DNA from: Trifolium pratense
Lineage: Eukaryota; Streptophyta; Magnoliopsida; Fabales; Fabaceae
NCBI RefSeq assembly: GCF_020283565.1
Contig: NC_060063.1
Span: 23,986,777 to 24,050,776 of the forward strand
Direction: 5' to 3'
DNA length: 64,000 nt
The notes under the pieces were generated by a model. It had not been told where the DNA came from and made no database searches. It was given only the letters and a program-made list of their open reading frames with translations. Below, piece after piece: positions 32,001 through 44,029 of the stretch (its first letter is position 1; each line of letters begins with the position of its first letter). Position numbers and translations under genes: made by a program.

Positions 32001-32793
32001 ACCAACAAACTCATTAGTTGAAAGCAAATAAAGTTACCTTCTTGAAATAGAAAAATTGTCCTGATCAAGTTGTCATAGCAGAGTAGTGGTTGCTGCACAC
32101 TTTCACTTACTACTGATCAAAAACAATATTCATGAGAATATATTTAAATGTTAAGAAAACTAATAGCAAACTAGCAATATCAGATCAAACCCTTCATAAG
32201 CAAACTAGCAATAAATTATTTCATAAGGAATATAGCATGTGCCGTCAAACCCTTCATAATACTAATTGAAATTTCAAAACTAATTGAATGACTATAACTA
32301 GCAAAAACCCTAAACCATCAATTGATAAAATTCAAAACCCTAAATGGACTAAAAACTCTAAATCATCATAATCAAAGACAAAAAATAGAAAAATTATAGA
32401 AATTTGTCTCAATTCATATAAAAATTTCATCACCTGATATTGAAAACAAGGGGTCGAACAAGCAGAGAAGAGAAGAGAAGTGTTGAAGCTTTCTTTTTTG
32501 AAAACAAGGGGTCGTGCGATACACACTAAAACTGGGTTGTGAAATTTTCGTGCGAGAGAATAAGAGAGAGGGGGGTACTCATTCCTAATCGTGAACGAAC
32601 ATTTATTTCTAATCCAGTCGCCGCGGAACACAATAAAACTGCCGCTACTTTACCACAGGAACCGCCGAGATTTACACACACCAACGGCGGTTGAATGAAT
32701 GCCGCATTAAACGTCAGTATTGACATGAGCGGCGGCGGTTCACTTGATACCGCCTCAAATGGACCGTCGCTGTCTTCAATTTTTCTTGTAGTG
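29026..32793. mobile_element. Non-autonomous CACTA element in a LON2 intron
   Basis: Ends CACTACAAAAAAGCTGG and (inverse) CACTACAAGAAAAATTGAAG, with a 3-bp target duplication ACA (29023-29025, 32794-32796). GCGTCGGTT / AACCGCCGC subterminal repeats occupy about 29060-29300 and 32610-32770. 3768 bp. No transposase was recognised; the interior is AT-rich, with one captured exon-like piece at 29695-29871. The remaining interior (29300-29690, 29880-32600) shows no supported gene. Confidence 0.92.
29695..29871 (-). pseudogene. Captured C-terminal exon resembling a DUF1218 membrane protein
   Basis: After an acceptor (GCTCAG) the frame reads NFSCGSLRKGIFIAEAVFIF, then ATMILKVYYYMYFTKAT, and ends VGMTGDT and stop. 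The pattern C-x-x-L-R/K-K-G-x-F-x-A plus a hydrophobic segment ending YYY is that of the last transmembrane segment of DUF1218 proteins (cell-wall lignin-related, endomembrane). Only this exon is clear. It was probably picked up by the CACTA element. Confidence 0.5.
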
Positions 32794-32821
32794 ACAGTAA
32801 ATTATACAATCCATTAGCAAC

Positions 32822-33022
32822 CTTGCGAACTGCCAGGTATTCAATAATTCTCTCTTGACCTTCACTAAACCATAGTGATCACTGTCCAGTCGCTTTTGTG
32901 CAGCTCTTAAGTCCATTTCAATCTCTTCGTTGGCCTTCTGCCAGGGGAGATCGGCAAGAAGATCAAGGTAAATCCGCGAACTGTTATACCCAGGTTGTTG
33001 AGGCTGCATTTTTTTAAGCCTC
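32822..33022 (-). pseudogene. LON2: LON2 pseudogene, exon before the ATPase domain
   Basis: An acceptor (TTCTCTCAG) precedes RLKKMQPQQPGYNSSRIYLD, then LLADLPWQKANEEIEMDLRA and DHYGLVKVK. One base is then missing, so the rest (IIEYLAVRK) is out of frame. Ends at CGCAAG before GT. The CACTA element sits 28 bases into the following intron. Confidence 0.85.
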
Positions 33023-33202
33023 CTGAGAGAACAATTATAGTAAAATGAACTGATTGTCTCTACAAGGTTGTAGAATCACTTTGATAATGACAATATCTGA
33101 TTTTTCATCAATTTACTTAACATATAGAGCAAGTAATTCCTGACAAAGATCAATCATCACCATATTTCATTATGATTCTATCAAAAAATACCTCAACTAT
33201 AT

Positions 33203-33319
33203 GTGTGCATGTTTCCATACATTTGGTGGCATTCCTGCCTTCTGCATCTTCCTTTCAAGGGCAACCAGGTCATCCTCATCATCCTCATTATCACCAAGTT
33301 CTTCTTTTATAGCCCTCAT
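33203..33319 (-). pseudogene. LON2: LON2 pseudogene, upstream exon
   Basis: An acceptor (TATTTTAG) precedes MRAIKEELGDNEDDEDDLVA, then LERKMQKAGMPPNVWKHA, the LON2 coiled-coil region before the ATPase domain. The donor site at about 33203 does not look intact (CACACATATAG). No further upstream LON2 exon was recognised up to 34197. Confidence 0.8.
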
Positions 33320-34197
33320 CTAAAATAATATTTTAGGAAAAAAAGAAAACAAGAACATCTCAATTAGATAAAAACCTTAACTAGATAAGAAAGCAGTAAA
33401 ATGCTCCCCTGAAGCAAAGCTGACCAAGCCTTTTTAAATCATCTGGTATAACATATAACTATTTTATCAGTGTATTACTGCTGTGAAGGAAATCAGAAAA
33501 TCTATGCTACTGTCAGTTTCCCTCCTAAGACAAACTGTGATAATCACCTAATAGCTAAATGTAGTATATATCACAGAATCATCTAAGTCTAACTACAAGT
33601 GACGGCTTTAAGACTAAGAATATTACCTACACAATATTAATTTAGGGGTAGATTTGAAGAATTCTCTCCCCCCTAATTCCCATCGTTAATGGAATTTCCG
33701 CCATAAAACCCTCTAAACCATACTGAAGTCACAATTCAACTTTATATCTTGATGTTTTCCTATTATTAGTGTTTAATTGTATAGAATTTTCTATTATTAT
33801 TGTTTAATTGTATAAAATTAAGTTTAATGATTGTGAACTTATCTCTAAAATCTAGATCCTAGTTGCTATTTTTTTTTTTGTAATTTATAATATTCACAAT
33901 TAGGTTCTGACTTCTCAGTTTAAAACTGTAAAACTGGTACACTGGAACTGAAATTCCAGTTCAGTTTGGTTCAAAGCTGCACGAAAAACAGTTCGGTTGG
34001 GTTTGACAAACTGGTTTACCAGTTCAGTTGGGTTCAATTGGAGTTTCTCACATAAACTGAACTATGCCCACCCCTACATGTGAGCAAGTGGTGTTGGACA
34101 GTCCCATGAACGCAATAAATATTGCCCGTGCCTTGGCGCTGCGCCCCCAAAGCGTTTGTCTTTTCTAGCGTAGCATTAGGCAATGTAACCAATATTT
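33320..34197. other. AT-rich stretch, no gene seen
   Basis: Presumed intron or flank of the LON2 pseudogene to about 33640. A block from about 33643 (TAGGGGTAG) to 34076 (ACCCCTA) has weakly complementary ends and GGTTTGGTTC-type sequence inside, suggesting an old MITE, but no target duplication was found. The last 120 bases before the C4 LTR are unclassified. Confidence 0.3.
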
Positions 34198-35499
34198 TGT
34201 TGGTGTAAGCCCTAGAGGTCAATTATTTATAATTGCATGATACTTGTATTGGATAATTTAATTATTAAATAAAGACTTTTCTTTATTATGTTTATGTGTT
34301 AAATAATAATAGAGTCCCTAGAATAGTAAGTTCATTGAATGGAACGTTAAGTGTGACTTAATCGTGAGAATCCATTACACATGAGAACACTATTCTTAAA
34401 ACATCCGTAGTCGAGCTTTAATGTGAATTGGGATAACATCAAAGCATAGAGACTATATTATGTTGGTAGACTGATGATCACGTCTCACGGATAATAGATA
34501 AAGAGTTATCAAATCTTCACATAGATATAAATATTAAGAGTAATATTTATATCGGATTGACCCACCATGAGAATACTACATAGTATGTTATGAAATGTCA
34601 TAAGATATTCTCATAGTGATAAGTGGTGTATTGCACCCTTCGACCTGAAACCACTATGTTCCCTAGATGTAGGAGTGTAGTACTTTGTCGCCATTCAAAG
34701 TTATCCGTAACAGGATGACTATAAAGTTGGTTGATGGGTATTCCACGAATCATGCTAAGGGACATGAGTGACTTAGATGGAATTTACCCCTCCTACATAA
34801 CAGGAGATATGTCTATGGGCCCAATATTGAACTTAACAAGGGTGACGTACTATGCCTTGTGTTCAATATAGACATAAGGGTAAAAGGGTAATTATACACA
34901 AGATATTTATCACGGAAAGGTTTGTCAGATCACGTGACATTCTTGTGACTTGGGTAGCAGTGATGTGTTGCTAGATACCGCTGACTGTTTATAATATTGA
35001 GATTAATATTATTGCCAACGTCATAGGAACCTATAGGGTCACACACATAAGGACAGTTAATGACGGGAGAAATAAGTATGACTTATTAGTGGGGTGCGAT
35101 TAGTAACAGTAGGTTATTGGGCTTGCGAAGTCCAATAACCGCTTTGGCCTGAAGACAACATAAGAAGCTCTAAAAATAGGGCCTTATGCAATTCAGTCTG
35201 GTGTTACACATATAATCCGAATTTTAGAGAAACCCTGAAATTCTCTAAAACCCTAACCGCACTAAATCTCCCTCTACCGTCGTCTCGCAGCTAGCACTAA
35301 GAGGTGAACGGAAACTGTTCGTGTGGACCGGCTAGAGGTGCTGCGATCGTGCGGTGCTTGTGATCAATTCAGAATCGAGGAATTTTTCTTCAAAGGTAAT
35401 AACCGAAACCCTGATCATGTCCATTCGCAAGGATCCATCGAAGGAAAATTTTAATTTCCGCTGCGTTTTACACTCTGTTTTAAACACGATTTTCCTTCA
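34198..35499 (+). repeat. 5' LTR of copia element C4
   Basis: Starts TGTTGGTGTAAGCCCTAGAG, ends TTTTCCTTCA, 1302 bp, followed after one base by the primer binding site. The 3' LTR lies beyond the window. Its internal region resumes at 47592 after E2. Confidence 0.9.
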
Positions 35500-35500
35500 G

Positions 35501-35512
35501 TGGTATCAGAGC
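35501..35512 (+). other. Primer binding site of C4
   Basis: TGGTATCAGAGC, a perfect complement of the plant initiator-Met tRNA 3' end. Confidence 0.92.
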
Positions 35513-35525
35513 CACTTGTGAAACC

Positions 35526-36614
35526 TGAAGGTGTGAAAACACAAGAAGGGGGGGTTGAATTGTGTTTTAGTCAAGTTTAAAACTTTTTCAAGTTCTTAAC
35601 TTAACTACAACAGCAGCGGATAAAAAACACAATAAAACAAGTTAAGAGAGAGAGAGAGATCACACAAGCAATTTATACTGGTTCCTCTCACAAAACGAGA
35701 GTAGTCCAGTCCCCTTGCACTTCCAAGGGATTTCACTATAATCACACAAGATTACAACTGCTCAAGCACACAAGCAAGAGACTTCTCAACACTGCTCAAG
35801 CACACAAGCTTAAGACTTCACACTTAAGCACACAAGCTTAAGTTATCTCAAGTACAAGATATAATAAAGTAATGGAAAGTATACAACAGCTCTTAGTCAG
35901 AACCTAGAAGAACAAATACTAAATATTTGAACTAAAAGTGCAACAACACAGTTCAGAGGTTCAGAGCTTTGTATGAGGAATTCAGAGTTTGTTCGTACGT
36001 GTTAATAATCCTTGATCTTAATATATATAATACAGCTGATCCTTCTAGTATATATATGACTAGAAAAGAGTCGTTGCAAAGAAGACCGTTGAAGTAGATA
36101 ATCTTTTGTCTTCAAGCAGCCTGTCTTGATGCAGTTTGGTTGTATCTAAAACTGAGAAAGAGTTTCAGGTACTTTGACTACTGCAGAGAAGACTTTCCTT
36201 ATTCAGCTAACACCACTGATGACCCACGTTCTCAAAAGAGGACAGACAAAAGGAGATTAGCTGTTCTGATCAGGCTTGAAAGGTCCTTTTCTTCATTGGT
36301 AGAAGAGTTGACTTGCAAAAGAGAATCTTTACAAACTTCAAGAAGATCATCAGAGTTTGATGAAGCTAAGACCTTAAGAAGTTCTGAAGACTTCATCGTC
36401 TGAAGATTACAACTTCTGAGTCTCACAATCTTCTGAACACTTACAAACTTCTGAAGTCCTTATCTTCTGATCATTAATCAGAGCTTAATTGAATCTAAGT
36501 CCTGCACACTTAAATTAAATTTTTAGTCCTTCCAATTGTTTATTAATACTTTGTTATCATCAAAACCTTAATAGATTTAGGGGCAAACATTTTTAAATCA
36601 ATTTTGTTCCAACA
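35526..36614 (-). repeat. 3' LTR of E2
   Basis: 1089 bp, from TGTTGGAACAAAATTG (element orientation) to CACACCTTCA; flanked by the AAACC duplication on its outer side. Confidence 0.96.
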
Positions 36615-37191
36615 ATCTCCCCCTTTTTGATGATGACAAACATAAGTATTAATTGACAATTGTTGTTAAATTAACTTATCATGTTTCTCTTAGGTTTGTG
36701 AGGTTTGCAAGCTCCCCCTAAGATTGATACTCCTTAAAGCCTAAGCTTTAAGTTTTATCCATGATATTTTAATTTACTATAAGATTAAGATAATTTGGAA
36801 TAAAACAAATTTCATATCTTTCTTCAGAGTGAGAGGTTTGCAAGCTCTCCCCCTAAGTCTCATAAGGCTAAGTTAAAATTGCACTCTTAACTTATCCTTA
36901 CTTATGAAATTTATTTCAGTTTCAACTTACTTAGTCTCCATATTGAAATACGTAAATCAACTTAAAAAGAACAACTTTTAACTTAACGGATAAAAGCGAG
37001 ATAAAAGCGTGAGCGTGGTTTCAGCTTTGAAACTTATCACTTATCAATTAATGCGTAACTACTCCCCCTTTTGTCATTATCAAAAAGTAAAAAAAAATTT
37101 AGATAACCAAGACAGTCAAAGAAGAAGAGTGGTTGTTACAAAGGTGAATTTATTTCAAAAACAAACAAAACAAAAACAACGCGCTAAAGGG
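36615..37191 (-). other. E2 3' non-coding region with four polypurine tracts
   Basis: In element orientation: the terminal AAAAAGGGGGAGAT next to the LTR (36615-36628), plus tracts at about 36712-36720, 36847-36854 and 37050-37062. Matches E1 8121-8677. Confidence 0.8.
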
Positions 37192-37200
37192 TTTATAAAA
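37192..37200 (+). promoter_or_regulatory. TATA box for the antisense ORF of E2
   Basis: TTTATAAAA, 60 nt before the ATG at 37260, in the setting GGGTTTATAAAAGGTGAACGAG that is also found in E1. Confidence 0.5.
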
Positions 37201-37259
37201 GGTGAACGAGTTAACATACATGCTTCACAAAAAAAATATATCAAGAAGAATCAAGAAGA

Positions 37260-37565
37260 ATGAGAAGATTCAGTTCACGTATTGCAGAGGTTCGGAGAAA
37301 GAAAGAAGAAGAAAAACGCGAAAAAGATGCGAAAGATAAAGAAGACGACAAGAAACCACAAGATGCTGAGATTATAATCATTTCATCAGATTCTGAAGCT
37401 GAAGAAAATGAAGATGATGCTGACTATGTTGAGTTCTTGGCTGGCTATGTTCCAGAAGAAGAACGAGAAGAAGAAGAAGAGCAGAACCCAGATCCCATAG
37501 AAATTTCATCAGAGGATGCTGAGGAGAAATCTGAGATTTCTTCTGAGTATTATCCATCTGACTAG
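37260..37565 (+). CDS. Antisense small ORF in E2, counterpart of E1 7731-8039
   Basis: 101 residues, MRRFSSRIAEVRRKK then an acidic half with EIIIISSDSEAEENEDD and PDPIEISSEDAEE, ending YYPSD. It aligns end to end with the E1 protein from Met20. Length differences are small in-frame changes, although the neighbouring upstream part (from an ATG near 37220) has lost its frame. TATA at 37192 and AATAAA at 37618-37623 complete the unit. Opposite in direction to gag-pol of E2. Function unknown; the SUMO-interaction-like motif is an inference from pattern. Confidence 0.6.
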   Translation: MRRFSSRIAEVRRKKEEEKREKDAKDKEDDKKPQDAEIIIISSDSEAEENEDDADYVEFLAGYVPEEEREEEEEQNPDPIEISSEDAEEKSEISSEYYPSD

Positions 37566-37617
37566 GATTAGGTTGTCTTTTTCTTTTTACCAATGTACTC
37601 AACATTGTTAGATCATT

Positions 37618-37623
37618 AATAAA
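37618..37623 (+). terminator. Poly(A) signal of the antisense unit in E2
   Basis: AATAAA 53 nt after the stop of the antisense ORF. The equivalent in E1 is at 7672-7667 on the minus strand. Confidence 0.45.
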
Positions 37624-37820
37624 GTTTTCTTTTAAATTCATCTTGTGTTCTTATGTTCTGGTTTATCAAAGAAAGAATTAGCACATAAAAATAACAAACC
37701 ACATAACAAAGTTAAAATCCAAAATAAAAATTGTTCAGACAATATAAAAATAAAGTAAAGAAAATATGAATATCAGGTTCAGAAGATAAATATCATGAAA
37801 GACATAAAGTGCAAAGAATC

Positions 37821-40421
37821 CTAAGGTTTTTTGAGAAAGGCTAAGAGCTGGTCAAATTTGTCATTCAGAGACCCCACGTTGGAGACTAAACCATCCACTT
37901 TAGATTCCAAATTGAGGTGAGCTGTCCTTTGCCTTTCCAGACCTTCTTGTTGTTCTCTCAGAGCTTCTTGAAAAATCTGCAGCTGATCTGCAACCAAAGG
38001 TGCCTGTTCTTCAACCAAAGGTGCCTTGCCTTTATCAGAGGAGGGTACACCTTCATCTGGATAATCAATCATCAGAATATCAGCATCTGGATCATCCTCT
38101 TGGTTCAGCTCAGGGATTTCTTCAGCAAGTCTTGCAGCAGCTTCAGCCAGACGTTCATTCTCAATCCTTTGATCCTCAAGGCTCTTGAAAAGCTTGGAAT
38201 CCACCCAGCATTCCTTAAAAGCAGACATATGCCTTGCAGTAGCAGCAATAGCAGCAAGCTTAGCACGCTCATGCTCTTCATGGTTAAACCCAGTCAGTCG
38301 TTTCAAACTAGCTCTTGCTAAGCTGTCCTTCAGAAGATGTACCATATCCAAATCCCGTTGTCCAATCACAGTCTTGATCTCATCACCCATTGCATCCAGA
38401 GCTTTGCAGATTCTAGCCTTGATTAGTGACACCTCCATATCCACATCAGAGGGACACACCAAAAACTTGTCCTGAATATGGGATAACCTAAGTAAATCAT
38501 CATACAGCTGATTGGAAAGGTTACCAAAAGGGTCAGAGGATGAGGGTCAGATATTGGGAATGGTAGAGAGTTTTGTTGGGTCATTAGCAGGGTTGTCAAT
38601 GATAACAACTTCTGCTTCTGAAGGGTTAGGGGCACAAGTATGAATGTGTGGATTAGGATTGGGTTCAAGAGTTGATTCAGAGGAAGAGATGTCAGATGTT
38701 GATTCAGGATAAATGTGTTCAGGTGATGGTTCAGGAGATTTGTGTTCAGGGGTTGGTTTAGAGGGTTGTTCAGCAGTTGGAATATCTGGTTGAGGTTCAG
38801 ATGGTGGAATGTCAGGTGATTGTTTTTGTGGTTGAGGTTGAGGTAGAGGTGATTTTGGTTTAGGAGGTGAGGAAGATTTGTGGGTTTCATGAGTAAGAGG
38901 CTGATTATTGAGGGGGTCAGGGCTTAGGTGTTTTTCTAGTTCAGAAAGAGGGTTATCAGAAGGTGAAATGTTGGGAAGAATAGTTCTAAGCGGTTTGGTA
39001 AACCCTATTCCAATTTCAGCTTCATTAAAGATGTACTTAGGAGACTTACCTTTGGGATCAGGAACCTGTTTCTGATGCATCCTAGTACTCAGAGTTTCTT
39101 CATCAGACTCAGTTTCTGAATCAGACTGAGTTTCAGAGGAGTCACTTTCTTCACTTTCCTCTTCATCAATAACAATAGGCTTCTTTGATGAAGTTGCAGC
39201 AGCTTTTCCAGAACTAGCTTCATGTTTCCTTTTTGTTCTTTGCTCAACAACAGCTTCTTCTACTTTAACCTTCTTCTGAGCGAGAAGATTTGGTTTTTCT
39301 TGTTCAGCTTTCCTCTTAGGTTTCCTCTTAGGATTGTACAAGTTTACAGGAGCTTTTGGAACCATACTCCTATCAACAGTATATCCTTCTTTTCTAAGAA
39401 CTTCCAGATAATCTTGGATGATGTGCTCAGCATCCATTTCAGAGATTACTGGATATCCATCCACATACAGACGATCTTCAAGACTGGCTGTAAACTCTTG
39501 TGGAGGTGGAACCACTTTTGACGAGATGAGACGCATCTTGGTTAGAAAACTTGCATTCAGAATCTCAGGAGTGAACTTATTTTCCACAAGTTCTGGATGG
39601 AACTTCTTCAGATTCTGAACAACATGACCTTGATAAAGAAGGTCTGAGAGTAATCTTGGATAAGCTATGGCTGTTTTCCTCTGAGATTTGCTTAAGAAGA
39701 TTGCCTCACAGATCCTCTCAAAGAAGTATTCTCCCAGATTCACTTTCATTTCTTTCAGAAAGAAGTAGATCAGATGACGATGAGTCCAGGAGATTGTATC
39801 AGTACCACCAACTCTTGGACTGATAGCAGCAAGAATGATCTTGAAAAGCACTCTGCAGACATCAGTCAAACCCTTGACTTTACCCTTCAGTTTCAAATCT
39901 GTACACATCAGAGCCAGAAGATCATCTATGTACCTTGTGTCCTTCTCAAAAACATCCAACTCTATCCCAGAGTTATCCAAACCAAGCAAGGCGTTGAAGT
40001 GAATAGGAGAGAAAGCAAGATTCATACCACAGATGTTTGACCTAATCTGTTTTCCAGAAAATTCCAATAAACCCATTTCTTTCCTAGATTTACCTTTTAA
40101 ACTAGGATCTCTTTCAATAGCAGCAAGTTCTTCCTGTTTAGCTTCAGCCTTATCAAAAACCTTAGCTTTCATCCAGAATTTCTTCAAGAGATCTGGGTAA
40201 ATAGGACCATTAAGCATGTTGAAGTACTTATCCCATCCTTGAGTGGAGAAGTAATGTTTCACATCGAACCCATTTGCCTTCAAACTATCAAAGTCTATCA
40301 TCTTCTCAGAAAGAAAGATGAGCTCAGATTCTGGAAACTCCATTTCGTTCCCAACGATTTGAAGATTTCTAAACATGAACGGAGGAATCTTTGTTGTTGA
40401 AGAAGATAAAGAACCAGCCAT
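37821..40421 (-). pseudogene. Envelope-like ORF of E2 with one nonsense codon
   Basis: From ATG 40421 the frame codes 624 residues, reaches an in-frame TGA (38549-38547) and then continues in the same frame to 37821 (the C-terminal coiled-coil part). Apart from this the protein matches the E1 envelope-like protein: N-terminal globular domain with PRVGGTDTISWTHRHLIYFF, acidic stretch with PIVIDEEESEESDS, Pro-rich region, and a C-terminal helical region ending LAFLKKP. One base change probably created the stop. As it stands only the first 624 residues can be made, unless the UGA is read through. Confidence 0.8.
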
Positions 40422-40868
40422 GATGGAGTTTAGGTAAGGGTAGGAACTAATGAGAGAGAAAGAAAATTTTGTTGAAGGTTTAGAGAGAAAAGAAAGTGTA
40501 GGTTGTGAAAGTGAGAAGTGTGCAAGTGTATTGTGTAAGTTTTATTTAAATGCACACAGTTAACACGAAAATAGCAAATTTGGGAAGTTACGCTAATTGA
40601 CAGAAAGTTGAATACCAAAAATCATCATTAACCACCCACTACCTGACACACGTAGACCACGTGCAAAAATTTACTCGGTAACTGCTATTTTAATGGACAA
40701 CTGTTCAGTAGCGAATACTAAACGTTTCCCACTTAAATAGTTCAGAGCCTCTGAGATATATAAAATTCTCTATCAGAGTTAAGTACTTCAGAGCTTGTGT
40801 TTCAGATGTTCTGAATCATAAGTTCTGATATACATAACCTCTTACACTTTTGTTGCCAAAAAAAATTT
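40422..40868 (-). promoter_or_regulatory. Pol to envelope-like spacer of E2, promoter-like
   Basis: Conserved with E1 4322-4772. G-box CACGTG at 40658-40663, TTTAAATAAA at 40550-40541, then a pyrimidine-rich leader to the ATG at 40421, which is 120 nt after the TATA-like sequence. Confidence 0.5.
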
Positions 40869-43800
40869 TCATTCAGAGATTGAAAACATGTTCAGATGTT
40901 TCTTTATAAAATCAAATCTTTCAACAGATACAGCTTTAGTAAATATATCAGCCCATTGATTTTCAGTATCAACAAACTTAATATCTATAATGCCTCTCTG
41001 AACATAATCTCTGATAAAATGGTGTTTGATTTCAATATGTTTGGCTCTAGAGTGTAGGATAGGATTTTTAGATAAATGAATGGCTGCAGTGTTATCACAA
41101 TATAAAGGAATATTGTGACTGCTTACCTGATAATCTTCTAACTGATATTTTAGCCAGAGTAGTTGTGTGCAACACTTAGCTGCTGAAATGTATTCTGCTT
41201 CTGCTGTAGACAAAGCTATAGTAGTTTGTCTTTTACTAGCCCAGGAGATAAGGTTTTCACCAACAAATTGACAATTGCCACTTGTGGATTTTCTTTCAAT
41301 TTTATCTCCAGCATAGTCAGCATCACAGAATCCATTTAGCACATAATCATTAGATTTCTTATAGAGAAGTCCAAGATTAGTTGTTCCTTTCAGATACCTA
41401 AAGATTCTCTTTACAGCAGTAAGATGAGATTCTCTAGGATCTGACTAGAATCTTGCACACAAGCAAACACTGAATAAAATATCTGGTCTAGAGGCTGTCA
41501 GATAGAGTAAGGAACCAATCATACCTCTGTAGACCTTTTGATCTACTTTTCCTTCATCTTCTGACTTGCTCATGTTGGTAGTTGGATGCATAGGAGTGTT
41601 CATTATCTTGCAATCATCTAGGTTGAATTTCTTCAGAAGTTCCTTGGTATATTTTGATTGATGAACATAAGTTCCTTCCTTCTTTTGATTGATTTGAATT
41701 CCCAGAAAGAATTTCAATTCTCCCATCATGCTCATTTCAAATTCATCCTGCATTATCTTAGAAAAATTCTTGCACAAGGAAGCATTAGTTGAACCAAAAA
41801 TAATATCATCAACATAAATTTGAATGATTAAAATGTCTTCTTTGGTTGTTTTTCTAAAGAGTGTGCAGTCAACCTTCCCCTTTTCAAAACCCTTTTCAAG
41901 AAGGAAATTACTGAGTCTATCATACCAAGCTCTTGGAGCTTGTTTCAGACCATACAGTGATTTCTTCAATTTGAAAACATGTTCTGGGTTTGAGATATCT
42001 TCAAAACCAGGAGGTTGCTTAACATACACTTCTTCAGAAATAAAACCATTTAAGAAGGCACTCTTAACATCCATCTGATACAGGGTTATTCCATGATTAA
42101 CAGCATAAGATAGAAGTAACCTGATTGCTTCAAGTCTAGCAACTGGTGCAAAGGTTTCAGTATAGTCAATCCCCTCTTGCTGACTATAACCTTGTGCGAC
42201 CAATCTAGCCTTGTTTCTTACCACTTCACCTTGTTCATTTAGCTTGTTTCTGAATACCCATTTTGTTCCAATAATGTTCTTGTGTGAAGGTTTAGGCACT
42301 AGAGTCCATACATCATTCCTTTGAAATTGATTCAGCTCTTCTTGCATTGCTACAATCCAAGCATCATCTTTCAGAGCTTCATCAATCTTTGAAGGTTCCA
42401 TCATTGAGATAAGACCAACTAAAGATTCCTCATTTCTTAGTTGAGATCTTGTCTTCCTTGGACTATCCTTGTTGCCTAAGATCAGTTCCTCTGGATGTGA
42501 TGATTTGTATTTGAAGGTGTTTCTTGGGGGCTCATCATCTTCAGACTCATCATCAGCAGGTTCAGGAGTTGCTTCAGTTCTTTGTTGTTCAGAGTCTGTA
42601 GGAACTGTTATGTTCAGAGGTTCTTCAGAGAATGGATGTTCTGAGTAGTTTGGAATATCTGAATACTGATCCTCTGATACCTGAAATCTAGACAAACCTT
42701 CCACAAGCTCTGACACTTGGTCAGGCTCTTTGTCATCAAATTTGACATGCATAGTTTCTTCCACAGTGTGTGTTTCAGAAATATACAGTCTGTATGCTTT
42801 TGAGCGTTCAGAATATCCTATAAAGGTACCCTTATAACCTCTAGCATCAAATTTCTTTAGATGGACTTTGTTGTTTAAGATGTAACAAGTACATCCAAAC
42901 TGATGAAAATAAGAAATATCAGGTTTTCTTCCTTTGAACAATTCATAAGCAGTTTTGTTCAACTTAGATCTGATATAGATTCTATTTTGAACATAACATG
43001 CTGTGTTTACAGCTTCTGCCCATAAAAACTTTGCTACATTTGTTTCATGCATCATGGTTCTGGCCATTTCTTGCAGAGTTCTATTCTTCCTTTCTACAAC
43101 CCCATTTTGTTGAGGAGTTCTAGGAGAAGAGAATTCATGCAGAATGCCATATTTTTCACAAAAGTTTTCAAAGGGTTCATTTTCAAATTCTCCACCATGA
43201 TCACTTCTAACTTTTAAAATAGTGTAGCCTTTTTCATTTTGAATTTGTTTGCAGAAGATGCTAAACTCTTCGTAAGCTTCGTCTTTTGTTCTTAGGAATT
43301 TTACCCAAGTCCATCTACTGTAGTCATCAACAATCACTAATCCATACTTCTTTCCATTGATAGAGGCAGTGTGAACTGGCCCAAAAAGATCAATGTGAAG
43401 AAGTTCCACTGGTCTTGAGGTAGAGACAATGTTCTTAGGTTTAAAAGATGATTTTGTAATCTTTCCTTTTTGACATGAACCACAAAGTGTGTTTGAGTGA
43501 TATTTGATTTTAGGTAAACCTCTGACAAGGTCAAGCTTGTTAAGCTTAAAGATTAACCTCCAGTTAGCATGGCCTAACCTCTTATGCCAGATCCATTTTT
43601 CTTCACTCAAGGTCAAAAGACACACCACTTTTTGTTCATTCAAATCAGAAAGATTAATTTTATAAACATTGTTCTTTCTCAGACCTTTGAATATAATGGA
43701 GTTATCAGATTGTTTAGACACAGTACATGATTCCTTATTAAAGACAACTACATAACCATTGTCGCAAAATTGACTTATGCTCAATAAGTTATGTTTGAGT

Positions 43801-44027
43801 CCATCTACTAACCAAACATCATTAATAGATAGGGAAGAATTACCTACTGTACCTGTACCTATTATCTTTCCTTTTTGATTACCTCCAAAGCCAACAGATC
43901 CTCCTTCTTTCATAGTCAGCTTAGAAAATAGTTGTTTGTCACCAGTCATATGCCTTGAACATCCACTATCCAGATACCATGAGTGATTCATGATACTTCT
44001 TTGAGTGGCAGGCTGTATGAGAAACAA
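40869..44027 (-). pseudogene. pol: Pol polyprotein of E2 with one nonsense codon
   Basis: Same length as the E1 pol ORF (3159 nt). Protease [13 protein letters not shown], integrase, reverse transcriptase with YVDD and the start of the RNase H-connecting region are open from 44027 to 41445. There a TAG (41447-41445) replaces the CAG that E1 has after LCARF. The frame then continues to 40869 with the RNase H domain ([17 protein letters not shown]). The truncated product would lack RNase H, so this copy should not complete reverse transcription alone. The frame is -1 relative to gag, as in E1. Confidence 0.9.
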
Positions 44028-44029
44028 CT

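Noticed and set aside
33643..34076. Possible hAT MITE with TAGGGGTAG and ACCCCTA ends
   Set aside because: No matching 8-bp target duplication and only short complementary ends; left as unclassified.
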